Under the pieces are notes generated by a model. The model made no database searches, was not told the DNA's origin, and saw only the letters and a program-made list of their open reading frames with translations. DNA of 64,000 nucleotides from Streptomyces sp. NBC_00440. Its GTDB lineage: Bacteria; Actinomycetota; Actinomycetes; Streptomycetales; Streptomycetaceae. Position numbers and translations under genes: made by a program. The stretch is taken from NCBI RefSeq assembly GCF_036014215.1, contig NZ_CP107921.1, forward strand, positions 1,163,501 to 1,227,500. Reading direction: 5' to 3'. Below, piece by piece: positions 33,512-42,255 of the stretch (position 1 is its first letter; every line of letters begins with the position of its first letter).

Positions 33512-34690
33512 TCAGGGGCCACTTTCCGGACGGCGGCCCGACACCAGGAAGACAACCGAGCGCTCACGCTCCGCCCAGGTGCGGGTGTCCAGGTCGACGG
33601 ATTGCAGCAGCGCGCATTCCACCAGGTAGCCGCCGTCCGCCAGCGCCGCCCCGAGCGCCTCGGCCTCGTCCCGGGTGGCCGCGTGGGTGACGATGCGCCC
33701 GGGTCTGCGGTCGGCGCAGCCGGTGACAACTGCCACTCCCCCGCCACCGATCCGGACCACGTCGGGCTCCGGCAGCCGCTCCAGTACCTGGGGTGCCTGC
33801 CCGTGGATGACCTGGAGCTGGACCCCGAAGCGGTGTGCGGCCGCGTCCGTACGGACACAGCTCTCGCGGTCGGCGTCGACCGCGATGACGGCGGCGCCGA
33901 ACCGGGCCGCCTCGACAGCCAAGGCCCCACTGCCCGAGCCGATGTCCCAGACCAGGTCGCCGGTGCGCGGGCCGAGCCTGGCCAGTTGGGCGGCGCGCAG
34001 TCCGGCGTGCTCGCCCTCGCTGAGCCCTTCGCCGTACTCGGCGGGCGGCAGCGCCCAGCCGCGGACCGCCGGGGCGTCCGGGGGGCCGCCGCCGCCGATG
34101 ACGATGACGACGTTCGGGTCGCGCCAGGTGTGGTCGGCGGCCTTGTCGGAGGTGAGGACGGTGACCTGCTCGCGCGTGGTGCCCAGTTCCTCGCAGATGA
34201 CGAAGGTGCGGTGGACCCCTTCGAGGAGCAGGGCGAGTTCGGCGGGGCCGGCGCCCGGCGAGGTGAGGACGGCGACCTTGGGGTGCGCCCGGCAGACGTT
34301 GACCGCGCGCCGCAGCGTACGCGGATGGGCGACGACGACCTCGGCGTCGTCCCACGGCATCCCGGCGCGGGCGAAGGCCGCGGCCACGGACGACACGGCG
34401 GGGACGACCTCGACCTCCAGGCCGTACTCCGGGGCGCGCAGGGTGCGGACGACTCCGTGGAAGCCTGGGTCGCCGTCGGCGAGCACCACGGCGCTGCCGC
34501 GGTGTCCGGCGATCCGGCGGGCGGCCAGGCTCACACTGCCGAGCCGGATCCGCTCGGCGCCGGGCGGCACTTCGGGGAGCGCGAGGTGGTGGGCGGCCCC
34601 GGCCACCAGCGTGGCCGCGGAGAGAGCCGACCTGGCGGCCGCGGTCAGGGGCGAGCCGTCCCAGCCGATCACCGTGATCCGGTCGGCCAT
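33512..34690 (-). CDS. cobL: Precorrin-6Y C5,15-methyltransferase (decarboxylating)
   Basis: A 392-residue CobL. The N-terminal tetrapyrrole methylase domain (ITVIGWDGSPLT, AVVLADGDPGFHG) methylates one carbon. The C-terminal class I methyltransferase (VWDIGSGSGALAVEAARFG, VIAVDADRESC) carries out the second methylation and decarboxylation. The ATG at 34690 has AGGAGA at 10 nt. It lies 288 bp upstream of cobT on the same strand. No B12-box or cobalamin riboswitch is evident in that gap or upstream. Confidence 0.93.
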   Translation of the reverse strand: MADRITVIGWDGSPLTAAARSALSAATLVAGAAHHLALPEVPPGAERIRLGSVSLAARRIAGHRGSAVVLADGDPGFHGVVRTLRAPEYGLEVEVVPAVSSVAAAFARAGMPWDDAEVVVAHPRTLRRAVNVCRAHPKVAVLTSPGAGPAELALLLEGVHRTFVICEELGTTREQVTVLTSDKAADHTWRDPNVVIVIGGGGPPDAPAVRGWALPPAEYGEGLSEGEHAGLRAAQLARLGPRTGDLVWDIGSGSGALAVEAARFGAAVIAVDADRESCVRTDAAAHRFGVQLQVIHGQAPQVLERLPEPDVVRIGGGGVAVVTGCADRRPGRIVTHAATRDEAEALGAALADGGYLVECALLQSVDLDTRTWAERERSVVFLVSGRRPESGP

Positions 34691-34862
34691 CGTCGTCAGT
34701 CTCCTGGTGTTGTCGCGCGGCGGGGTGCAAACGTTCTGCCGGTGTCCGGGCAGCAGTTCCGCCCGGAACATGTGCCGGCGGGGCAGGGACGAACCGGGGC
34801 TGCGGAGCGGAACAGCGAGCACCCGCGAGGTTACCCGCTGCGGCCGGTGACCGACGAGGGGG

Positions 34863-35510
34863 TCAGTTCCAGTCGTTGAAGGTGCCGTACCCGTTGGCGT
34901 CGGCCAGCTGGTCGGCGATCCCTTCCAGGTCCTCGGGGAGCAGGCTCCACACGATGAGGTCGGTGCGGATGTCGGTCCAGCCGCCGTCCGTGCCGTTCTC
35001 GGTGCGGGTGCGCGCTATCCAGGCGTTGCGCAGCACGCCCTCGCTGATGCAGCCGATCTTCTGCGCGACCTGCTGCGCCGCGGTGTTGTCCGCCGGGGTA
35101 CGCAGCTCGATGCGCTCGAACCGCAGGTCGCGGAAGAGCCACTGCGCGACGGCGAGCACCGACTCGGTGGCGTATCCCTCGCCGCGCGCCCAGGGGGCGG
35201 TGATGTAGCGGACCTCGGTGGCCATCGTGCGCCAGTTGGTGGCGCGCAGATGGATGGTGCCGACCAGCCGGTGGGTCAGGAACTCCGTGACGGCGAGGAC
35301 GATCCCGCGCCCGGCGGTGCGCTCCGCGGGGGCGATCCTGCGCACCCAGCGCTCACCGTCGATGTGCTGGTAGGGGTGGGGCGCCGTGGTCCAGGCCGTG
35401 ACCGCCTCGTCGTTCATCATGTCGGCCAGCGGCGGAATGTCCGCCTCCTCGAAGGGGCGCAGCACCAGCCGGTCCGTGCTGATGGAGATGTCCGGGAAGG
35501 TGGTCGTCAT
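34863..35510 (-). CDS. GNAT acetyltransferase (RimJ/RimL-like)
   Basis: A 215-residue GNAT enzyme of the RimJ/RimL type. DRLVLRPFEEADIPPLADMM opens the domain, RYITAPWARGEGYATESVLA is the acetyl-CoA loop, and ERIELRTPADNTAAQQVAQKIG is motif B. Likely targets are N-terminal or side-chain amines of proteins or small molecules. The ATG at 35510 follows GGAGCAG; an ATG 12 nt earlier is possible. Confidence 0.87.
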   Translation of the reverse strand: MTTTFPDISISTDRLVLRPFEEADIPPLADMMNDEAVTAWTTAPHPYQHIDGERWVRRIAPAERTAGRGIVLAVTEFLTHRLVGTIHLRATNWRTMATEVRYITAPWARGEGYATESVLAVAQWLFRDLRFERIELRTPADNTAAQQVAQKIGCISEGVLRNAWIARTRTENGTDGGWTDIRTDLIVWSLLPEDLEGIADQLADANGYGTFNDWN

Positions 35511-35596
35511 GCGCTGCTCCATGGCCAGGGACCGAAGTAAAGCCACAGCATGCAGCATGGGGACCGGGCGCCGCATGGCCGGGTGGCGGCGGGAGG

Positions 35597-35625
35597 CCCC
35601 GCATACCACGTGAGGGTACGCGGGG
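35597..35625 (-). terminator. Hairpin after metQ
   Basis: CCCCGCATACC and GGTACGCGGGG pair (one G-U) around a short loop, 28 nt past the metQ stop. Probable end of the metNIQ transcript. Confidence 0.6.
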
Positions 35626-35652
35626 CCCGCGCGGGCAGTAACCGTACGGGTG

Positions 35653-36513
35653 TCAGGGCTTGACGGTCCCGAACGCCGGGATGACCGCGCCCTGGTACTT
35701 GTCGTCGATGAACTTCTTCACCTGCGGGGAGTTGAGGAGCTTCGCCAGCTTCTCGACGCGCGGGTCCTTCTCGCTGCCCTTCTTGACGACGAGGATGTTG
35801 GCGTAGGGGTTGCCGGCCGCCTTCTCCAGGACGAGCGCGTCCTTGGCGGGCTTGAGCTTCGCGTCGATCGCGTAGTTGCCGTTGATGACGGCGGCGTCGA
35901 CGCTGTTCAGGGCGCGGGGCAGCGTGGCGGCCTCCAGCTCCTTGAACTTCAGGCCCTTGCTGTCCTTGATGTCGCCGAGCGTGGCCTCGCTGCCCACACC
36001 GCTCTTGAGGGTGATCAGCCCGTTGTCCGCGAGCAGCTTGAGCGCGCGGCCCTCGTTGGTGGTGTCGTTGGGGACGGCCACGGTCTGCCCGGACTTGACG
36101 TCCTTGAGGGACTTGTCCTTCTTGGAGTACAGGCCCAGCGGCTCCAGGTGCACGCTGACGACGGGGACCAGGTCGGTGTGGTTCTTCTTGTTGAAGTCGT
36201 CGAGATACGGCTTGTGCTGGAAGAAGTTGGCGTCGACCTGGCCGGTCTGGGTGGCCGTGTTCGGCAGGACGTAGTCCGTGAACTCCTTGACCTGGAGCTT
36301 GAGCCCGGCCTTGGCCGCCAGGTGGGTCTTCACGAAGTTGAGGATGTCGGCGTGCGGGACGGGCGAGGCGGCGACGACGAGCGGCTTGCTCGTGTCGGCC
36401 TTGGCGCCCTCGGGCTTGCTCGACGGGTCGGACGAGGTGCCGCAGGCGGTGAGACCGATGGCCAGAGCGGCGACGGCGGCTGCGGACGCGGATATCTTGC
36501 GGGAGTTACGCAC
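35653..36513 (-). CDS. metQ: D-methionine-binding lipoprotein MetQ
   Basis: A 286-residue substrate-binding lipoprotein of the MetQ/NlpA family. A signal peptide ends in the lipobox IGLTACG, and the mature protein has VVAASPVPHADILNFVK, DYVLPNTATQTGQVDANFFQH and VPNDTTNEGRALKLL. It captures methionine outside the membrane for MetNI. The GTG at 36513 (VRNSRKISA) is chosen because AAGAGG lies 9 nt upstream; an ATG at 36531 lacks a site. It is the last gene of metN-metI-metQ. Confidence 0.93.
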   Translation of the reverse strand: MRNSRKISASAAAVAALAIGLTACGTSSDPSSKPEGAKADTSKPLVVAASPVPHADILNFVKTHLAAKAGLKLQVKEFTDYVLPNTATQTGQVDANFFQHKPYLDDFNKKNHTDLVPVVSVHLEPLGLYSKKDKSLKDVKSGQTVAVPNDTTNEGRALKLLADNGLITLKSGVGSEATLGDIKDSKGLKFKELEAATLPRALNSVDAAVINGNYAIDAKLKPAKDALVLEKAAGNPYANILVVKKGSEKDPRVEKLAKLLNSPQVKKFIDDKYQGAVIPAFGTVKP

Positions 36514-36598
36514 GAAAAGTGCCTCTTTCATGTGGTGCGGGATGTCGCCCGGACAAGGAGTGCGGGCTCTACTGCGGACTGCGAGCGGAGGGAATGTC

Positions 36599-37270
36599 CT
36601 ACGAGGTGGTGCGCCCCCGGCGGGCCAGCAGGCGTACGGCTCCGTCGCCGATCAGCTGGATCACGGTGACGATCACGACCAGCACGATCACGGTCGCGAT
36701 CATGAAGCTGTTCTCGAAGCGCTGGTATCCGTAGGTGATCGCCTTGGAGCCGAGCCCCTCGCCGCCGACCGCGCCGGCCATCGCCGAGTACCCGATGAGC
36801 ACGATGACGGTGGTGGTGACCGCGGAGATCAGGGACGGCAGCGCCTGCGGCAGCAGCACCTTCCGGACGATGGTCGGGACACTGCCGCCCATCGACTGGA
36901 CCGCCTCGACCAGACCGTGGTCGACCTCGCGTACGGCTGTTTCGACGAGCCGGGCGAAGAACGGGATGGCGCCGATCGCCAGCGGGACGATCATCGCGGT
37001 CGGGCCGATGAACGTGCCGACGACGAAGGTGGTGAAGGGGATCAGCGCGATCAGCAGGATGATGAAGGGCAGCGAGCGCCCGATGTTCACGATCACGCCG
37101 ACGACCTTGTTCACCGGGCGGTTCTGGAGCAGCCCGCCCTTGTCGGTGAGGACGAGGAGCACACCGAGCGGCAGTCCGACGAGGACCGTCACGAGGGTGG
37201 CCCACAGGACCATGTAGAGGGTGTCGGTGGTGCCCTGGGAGAGCAGCGGCTGCATCTCGGACCAGTTCAC
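36599..37270 (-). CDS. metI: Methionine ABC transporter permease MetI
   Basis: A 223-residue permease with five to six membrane helices and the EAA loop VEAVQSMGGSVPTIVRKVLL. It forms the channel that couples to MetN. The GTG start at 37270 overlaps the metN stop (GTGA), so translation is coupled. Confidence 0.94.
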   Translation of the reverse strand: MNWSEMQPLLSQGTTDTLYMVLWATLVTVLVGLPLGVLLVLTDKGGLLQNRPVNKVVGVIVNIGRSLPFIILLIALIPFTTFVVGTFIGPTAMIVPLAIGAIPFFARLVETAVREVDHGLVEAVQSMGGSVPTIVRKVLLPQALPSLISAVTTTVIVLIGYSAMAGAVGGEGLGSKAITYGYQRFENSFMIATVIVLVVIVTVIQLIGDGAVRLLARRGRTTS

Positions 37271-38304
37271 TTGGCGTCCTCCTTGACCAGTGCGGGGTGC
37301 TCGGCGCCTGCCACTTCGATCTGGAGGCCCTGTTCGCGGAGGAATCCGATCGGCACGACGTTCTCCTCGAAGGGGCCGGGCAGTTCGATCCGCATCCGGC
37401 CGATCTGGTTGCCGCCGACGGTGTCCATCGCGGCGCCCAGGATCGATATGTCGATGTTGTAGGTACGGGAGAGCTGGGAGATCACGGGGCGGCCCGCGCT
37501 CTCTCCGTGGAAGGTGACGTCGATGACCGTACGGTCGGTACCCGGCAGCGGGCCGCCCACCGGGAACAGCTCGCGGGCGAGTTCGGAGCCGGGCGTCGCC
37601 AGGAGTTCGGCGACGGTCCCCGACTCGACGATCCGGCCGCTCTTCATCAGTGCGGCCGAGTCGCAGACGGTCTTGACGACGTCCATCTCGTGCGTGATGA
37701 GCAGCACGGTGAGACCGAGCTGCTGGTTGAGGTCGCGCAGCAGCTGGAGGATCGACCGGGTGGTCTCGGGGTCGAGTGCGGAGGTCGCCTCGTCGGAGAG
37801 CAGCACCTTCGGGTCGCCCGCCAGTGCGCGGGCGATGCCGACGCGTTGTTTCTGACCGCCGGAGAGCTGCGCCGGGTAGGACTTCGCGCGGTCGGCGAGG
37901 CCGACCAGGTCGAGCAGTTCGAGCGCCTTGCGGGCGCGGTCCCTGCGGGCGACGCCGAGGATCTCCAGCGGCAGTTCGACGTTGTCCTGCACGGTGCGCG
38001 AGGACAGCAGGTTGAAGTGCTGGAAGACCATGCCGATCCGGCTGCGGGCCGCGCGCAGCTCCCGGCCGGCGCGGCTGCCGCGGCCGGCGAGCGCGGTGAG
38101 GTCGGTGCCGTCGACGGTCACGGTGCCGGATGTGGGGCGTTCGAGGAGGTTGACGCAGCGGATGAGCGAGGACTTCCCGGCGCCGCTCTGGCCGATGACG
38201 CCGAACACCTCACCCTCGCGGACGTGCAGGTCGACGCCGTCCAGGGCGGTGACCTCACGGCCGCGCGAGGCATAGACCTTCGTCAGGCCGGTGGTGGTGA
38301 TCAC
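37267..38304 (-). CDS. metN: Methionine ABC transporter ATPase MetN
   Basis: A 345-residue ABC ATPase: Walker A GQSGAGKSS, signature LSGGQKQRVGIARAL, Walker B VLLSDEATSALD, switch His in LLITHEMDVV. The C-terminal NIL domain (about 265-340, VIDVTFHGESAGRPVISQLS) is the regulatory site where methionine inhibits transport. The GTG at 38304 (VITTTGLTKVYASRG) has only a modest ACGGAAAC site. About 190 nt upstream ends a Cys/Met-rich leader ORF. Confidence 0.94.
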   Translation of the reverse strand: MITTTGLTKVYASRGREVTALDGVDLHVREGEVFGVIGQSGAGKSSLIRCVNLLERPTSGTVTVDGTDLTALAGRGSRAGRELRAARSRIGMVFQHFNLLSSRTVQDNVELPLEILGVARRDRARKALELLDLVGLADRAKSYPAQLSGGQKQRVGIARALAGDPKVLLSDEATSALDPETTRSILQLLRDLNQQLGLTVLLITHEMDVVKTVCDSAALMKSGRIVESGTVAELLATPGSELARELFPVGGPLPGTDRTVIDVTFHGESAGRPVISQLSRTYNIDISILGAAMDTVGGNQIGRMRIELPGPFEENVVPIGFLREQGLQIEVAGAEHPALVKEDAK

Positions 38305-38497
38305 AGAGTTTCCGTCACTGTCGAGTGCGCGGCGCGGTGTCCGCCGGCACGGGGCATTCGTCTGGAAGCGCGGCACGGCCGTAACGGTGGTGACCGGAAG
38401 GCTTTCGTGCGCGTGGCCGGGCGGCTGCCGTGTCCGCAGAGGCGCGGAGGCGGGCGGCCCGGCTCTCGGTCCCGCTTCGGGGCGCGGGCAGGGACCC

Positions 38498-38584
38498 TCA
38501 GAAGGCGCGCATTCGACACATACAACGAGCACCGGGCGTGCTGATCGCCTCGGTCGCAAGGGTGCGGCTGCTCGTCGTGGTCAT
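38498..38584 (-). CDS. Cys/Met-rich leader peptide upstream of metN, 28 aa
   Basis: A 29-codon ORF reading MTTTSSRTLATEAISTPG and ending ARCMCRMRAF. Two Cys and two Met codons lie among Arg codons just before the stop, the pattern of actinobacterial leader peptides that precede sulfur-assimilation genes. There is no Shine-Dalgarno site. TTTACT at 38596-38591 leaves 6 nt before the ATG, so the mRNA may be leaderless. Ribosome stalling at Cys/Met codons could control metNIQ by attenuation; a GGTCCC/GGGACC stem is possible just after the stop. Function is inferred. Confidence 0.75.
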   Translation of the reverse strand: MTTTSSRTLATEAISTPGARCMCRMRAF

Positions 38585-38625
38585 GCGGCAAGTAAAGCAG
38601 ACGTGAGGACGGCCCGAGCACGCTT

Positions 38626-38640
38626 GTCCGTATAACGGAC
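38626..38640. promoter_or_regulatory. Inverted repeat upstream of the metN leader
   Basis: GTCCGTATAACGGAC is a perfect 6+3+6 inverted repeat whose inner edge is 42 bp from the leader start codon, just upstream of the expected -35 area. It is a candidate operator of a dimeric regulator of methionine uptake; the regulator is not identified. Confidence 0.5.
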
Positions 38641-38901
38641 GGCCCTGGACGCGCTCCGGGACAGTCGCCCGGCGCCCGCGAAACGGCTCCGACCTGCGGC
38701 GGCACCGTACGGAGCCCAGCGCGGGCGGTTCGGGTGTGCAGCCGGTGGGTGCCTGCGCTGTGGCCAAGGCCACGGGCTTGATCGCGGCCCGGTGCCGGGG
38801 CCCCGCCGAGGGACTCCCGCGGTCACCGGGAAGGCAAGCGGCCGGACACCGGGCCGGGGCCGCGCGCGGGGGGCGCTCCGCGCCGTAATACCCTCAGCTC
38901 C

Positions 38902-39261
38902 ATGCTTTTCGCCCTGACGGTCGCGGTCACCGTGGCCGCGCTCGCCCTCGCAGCCTGGTGCGGTTTCGCCGCCTACCGGGACCAGCCCACGAAGGACTGG
39001 CACTTCATCGGTATGGCCGTCGTCTCGGTCCTGGCCCTGGCGCAGCTGGTGATCGGCATCGTGCAGCTGGCCCGCGGCGAGCGGCCCGAGCAGGGCAAGA
39101 CGATCTTCATCGCCTATCTGATCGGCGCCTTCGCCGCTGTGCCCGCCGCCGGGTTCCTGTCGCTGACCGAGCGGACCCGCTGGGGTTCGGTGACGGTCGT
39201 CGCGGGCGCGGTGGTCCTGGCCGTGCTGGAAGTCCGGCTCTACGACATCTGGGGAAACTGA
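38902..39261 (+). CDS. Integral membrane protein, 119 aa
   Basis: A 119-residue protein with four predicted helices (starting FALTVAVTVAALALAAWCGF; then MAVVSVLALAQLVIGIVQL; IAYLIGAFAAVPAAGFL; VTVVAGAVVLAVLEVRL). It ends 2 nt before the start of another membrane gene, so the two form a transcription unit and perhaps a complex. Function unknown. Confidence 0.8.
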   Translation: MLFALTVAVTVAALALAAWCGFAAYRDQPTKDWHFIGMAVVSVLALAQLVIGIVQLARGERPEQGKTIFIAYLIGAFAAVPAAGFLSLTERTRWGSVTVVAGAVVLAVLEVRLYDIWGN

Positions 39262-39263
39262 CG

Positions 39264-39677
39264 ATGACCACCGCTGAGGAGAAGCCCCGGTACGAGCTGG
39301 GCACCGGCCCCGGCCGGGTACTCGTCTGGTTCTACGGGGTGTTCACGGTCGCGGCGGCATCCCGCTCGATCGTCCAGATGATCATGGACTTCGGGAAGGC
39401 GCCGCTGGCCTACTCGCTCTCGGCGCTGGCTGCCCTGGTGTACGGCTTCATCACCTACTCGCTGGTGCGCGGCGGCGAGAAGGCCCGCCGGGCGGCGCTG
39501 GTGTGCTGCGCCGCCGAGCTGGTCTTCGTCCTGGTCGTCGGCAGCTGGACGCTGGCCTCCCCCGGATCGTTCCCGGACGCCACGGTCTGGTCGGACTACG
39601 GGATGGGTTACCTCTTCATCCCGGTGATCCTTCCGGTGCTGGGGATGCTGTGGCTGCGCAGGGCCGCCAGGCACTGA
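39264..39677 (+). CDS. Integral membrane protein, 137 aa
   Basis: A 137-residue protein with four predicted helices (VLVWFYGVFTVAAASRS, YSLSALAALVYGFITYSL, AALVCCAAELVFVLVVG, YLFIPVILPVLGMLWL). The start at 39264 has GGGGAAAC upstream inside the end of the preceding gene. It looks like the membrane proteins often annotated in streptomycetes without function. Confidence 0.8.
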   Translation: MTTAEEKPRYELGTGPGRVLVWFYGVFTVAAASRSIVQMIMDFGKAPLAYSLSALAALVYGFITYSLVRGGEKARRAALVCCAAELVFVLVVGSWTLASPGSFPDATVWSDYGMGYLFIPVILPVLGMLWLRRAARH

Positions 39678-39721
39678 CGTCCCGGCGCAGGGCGGCCCGG
39701 CGGCCGTTGAGCAACAGCTCC

Positions 39722-40225
39722 TCAGGCGCTCTTCACATATGCGCGCGCCCCGGCCTCCTTCTCCAGCGTCACCACGGTGACCGCGCCGCCGGTGCTCTCG
39801 GTCGAGACCGGTACATATCCGTGGCTGCGGTACAGCCGCAGATTGCCCTCGCTCCGGTGGCCGGTGAACAGCTGGAAGCGGCGGGCGGCCGGGTCCGCCG
39901 CGAACTTGCCCTCGATGGCGGTGAGCAGCCGGCCACCGATGCCGTGCCGCTGCATCCTCGGATGCACGATCAGCTTGGCTATCCGGGCCGTGCCCGATGC
40001 GTCCACCCCGCCGCGCACCGAGGCCACCACCTCGCTGCCCAGGCGCGCCACCAGCCCGTGGCCTTCGGCGAGTTCGGCCCGCAGCGCGTCGAGTGTCTGG
40101 GTGAGCGGCTCGATGGAGTAGTCGCCGTAGAGCTCGGCCTCGCTCTGGTAACACAGGTACTGGAGTTTCAGAATCTGCTCGGCGTCCTGCGCAGTCGCCG
40201 CTGAGATGGTCACGCTCATGCCCAT
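39722..40225 (-). CDS. GNAT N-acetyltransferase
   Basis: A 167-residue GNAT enzyme with VTISAATAQDAEQILKL at the start, the acetyl-CoA loop KLIVHPRMQRHGIGGRLL and FQLFTGHRSEGNLRLYRSHGY. The ATG at 40225 is chosen for its GGGAGG site at 9 nt; another ATG follows two codons later. The substrate is unknown. Confidence 0.88.
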   Translation of the reverse strand: MGMSVTISAATAQDAEQILKLQYLCYQSEAELYGDYSIEPLTQTLDALRAELAEGHGLVARLGSEVVASVRGGVDASGTARIAKLIVHPRMQRHGIGGRLLTAIEGKFAADPAARRFQLFTGHRSEGNLRLYRSHGYVPVSTESTGGAVTVVTLEKEAGARAYVKSA

Positions 40226-40261
40226 GTGCGCATGCCTCCCGCTCACCTGTTCACCGGATGT

Positions 40262-40756
40262 CTAACGCTCCTTTCCCCACCGGCCCCCGGCCGCAACCTC
40301 CGCCGTCAGCATTCTCCGCAGACATCCCAGACATCGGGAACGAACCGGCCCCAGACTCCCCTGTGACATACCCAACTCCCCGGCGATCTCCCGGTAGGTG
40401 GGGTCGGCGGGCGAGAGCATCGCGGTGAGCAGCCGGGGGCAGCGCCCGGGCGTCCGGCTCACGGCGGCCCGCACCGCGCGGCGCCGCTCGGCTGCGAGCA
40501 CGGCACGCTCGGGCCGTGCCTCGGGGTCCGCGTACGGCTCGACGGCGTACGGCAGTTCCCGCCCGGCCTGCTGCCGCGCCCGGTCCGCCTCGGCCCGTAC
40601 GGCGGAGCGGACCCAGCGCCGGGGTTCGGCGGGGGTCTGCTCCAGCAGCCGTACCCAGACGGCCTGTTCGAGATCGGCGGGGTCCACTCCGGACGCGGCG
40701 GCTTCGGCGGCCGCCTCGGCAGCGAGCAGCGGGCTCAGTTCGGTGACGAGATCCAT
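40262..40756 (-). CDS. Sigma-70-like factor, small and degenerate
   Basis: A 164-residue protein. Residues 24-62 (DPADLEQAVWVRLLE, PRRWVRSAVRAEADRAR) resemble region 2 of ECF sigma factors. Residues 100-150 (RLLTAMLSPADPTYREIAGELG followed by SQGSLGPVRSRCLGCLRRML) are a region 4 helix-turn-helix. Region 2 is shortened, so promoter melting ability is doubtful. No anti-sigma gene is adjacent. The ATG at 40756 has a weak GGCGGC upstream. Confidence 0.75.
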   Translation of the reverse strand: MDLVTELSPLLAAEAAAEAAASGVDPADLEQAVWVRLLEQTPAEPRRWVRSAVRAEADRARQQAGRELPYAVEPYADPEARPERAVLAAERRRAVRAAVSRTPGRCPRLLTAMLSPADPTYREIAGELGMSQGSLGPVRSRCLGCLRRMLTAEVAAGGRWGKER

Positions 40757-40860
40757 GCCGGGCGGGACGCGGCCGCCGCCGGGCGCGGTTGCCCCGGCGG
40801 CGGTATCTCACCCGTACGGGAAGAGCGGGCAGGGCGGGCAGGCCGGAAGAGGCCGCCGTG

Positions 40861-42030
40861 TCAGCGGGCGCGGTGGTCGGCGGCCGCGAGCAGCGCCGTG
40901 TCCGCGTTGTCCGAGAAGACCCCGTCGATGCCCGTCGCGAAGTACACCCGGAACGCGCCGAAGGCGTCGCCGTAGGCGTTCGGGTCCGTACCGCGCCGGA
41001 AGTCCGCGGGCAGGAAGGTGTTCTCGTTGCGCATCGTGTACGGGTGGAGGAGCAGGCCCTGCGCATGGGCGTCCCGCACCAGGGTGGTGGGCTCGGTGAG
41101 CCGGCCGTCCCCGTCCTTCGGGATGACCGAGTCGAGTGTGGGGCCGATGCCCTGGGCGTAGGAGGCGATCCACTTCAGCCCTGCCGGGGTCTGGAGGTCG
41201 GCGACCGTGCGCGGGTCCCCCGACTGCACGAAGTCCCAGGGCCGGCCGGCCGGACCGGAGAGCAGCACGATGCCCGGGGTGCCGGCGAGCCGGGCGAGGC
41301 GCTGGATGGAGCTGGGTTCGAAGGACTGGACGAACTGCGGGGAACTGCGCCGGTCCCGGCCGTACTTGCGCAACAGCGCGACCAGACGCTCCTCAAGGCC
41401 GAGGCCGAGCCCGCGGAAGTAGGTGGGGTGCTTGGTCTCGGTGTAGAGCCAGACCGGCCTGCCGCGCTCACGGCCTCTCTGTTCCGCCCAGCGCAGCACC
41501 TCTTCGAAGGTGGGGACCGGCCAGCGGCCGTCGTAGAGCGTGTTGTGCTGGCGGTTGGCCGGAATACGCTCCTTGGCCCGGAGGGTCCGGAGTTCGGCGA
41601 GGGTGAAGTCCTCGGTGAACCATCCGGTGACGGCCGTCCCGTCGACCGACTTCGTGGTCCTGCGGTCCGCGAACCGCGGGTGCGCCGAGACGTCCGTGGT
41701 CGCGGAGATGTCGTTCTCATGACGGCAGACGAGGTGCCCGTCCCCGGTGGGGACCACGTCCTGCTCGATGATGTCGGCGCCGAGGTCGAGAGCGTGCTGG
41801 TACGAACCGAGTGTGTGCTCGGGCCGGTAGCCGGCCGTTCCGCGGTGACCGATGACCGTGGGCACGGGCAGGTCCTTGTACGTGGTGCCGCGACCGCCGT
41901 CCGGCGCGCCGTGGCCGGTGCCGGGCGCTGCCGCGTTCGCCGTACCGGAGAGCCCCAGCGCGGCCGTGCCGAGCACCGCCGCGCCGAGCAGTGTGCGCCG
42001 TCCGGGTCCTGTCTGTCCGCCTTGCGACAT
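40861..42030 (-). CDS. Secreted glycerophosphodiester phosphodiesterase
   Basis: A 389-residue GDPD. A twin-arginine signal peptide (RRTLLGAAVLGTAALGL, cleavage after TANAAA) directs export. The catalytic domain has VIGHRGTAGYRPEHTLGSY, DIIEQDVVPTGDGHLVCRHE and LYTETKHP, which supply the His pair and metal ligands. It hydrolyses glycerophosphodiesters to glycerol-3-phosphate outside the cell. The ATG at 42030 follows GAGGAG at 6 nt. Confidence 0.93.
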   Translation of the reverse strand: MSQGGQTGPGRRTLLGAAVLGTAALGLSGTANAAAPGTGHGAPDGGRGTTYKDLPVPTVIGHRGTAGYRPEHTLGSYQHALDLGADIIEQDVVPTGDGHLVCRHENDISATTDVSAHPRFADRRTTKSVDGTAVTGWFTEDFTLAELRTLRAKERIPANRQHNTLYDGRWPVPTFEEVLRWAEQRGRERGRPVWLYTETKHPTYFRGLGLGLEERLVALLRKYGRDRRSSPQFVQSFEPSSIQRLARLAGTPGIVLLSGPAGRPWDFVQSGDPRTVADLQTPAGLKWIASYAQGIGPTLDSVIPKDGDGRLTEPTTLVRDAHAQGLLLHPYTMRNENTFLPADFRRGTDPNAYGDAFGAFRVYFATGIDGVFSDNADTALLAAADHRAR

Positions 42031-42255
42031 GGGCACTCCTCGCTGTGATGTCCCGCACCTGGCAACGCTGAAGGGCCCGATGGTAGGGAGTTGCGCCTAA
42101 CGTGGGGTGGCACAGCGCAGAACACGGCTCGAACTCGCGTCAATACCGCGCATCAATGGGGTGAACCCGATGTGCGCCACTCCACAGCGCGCGAGTACCG
42201 TACCGACCTGCACATACTTCACCGTGGCCGCCCGGCCCCGACTCCGGAGGAACCG

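Noticed and set aside
38305..38640. SAM riboswitch before metN
   Set aside because: No conserved SAM-I or SAM-II core is visible. The leader peptide explains the conserved-looking part better.
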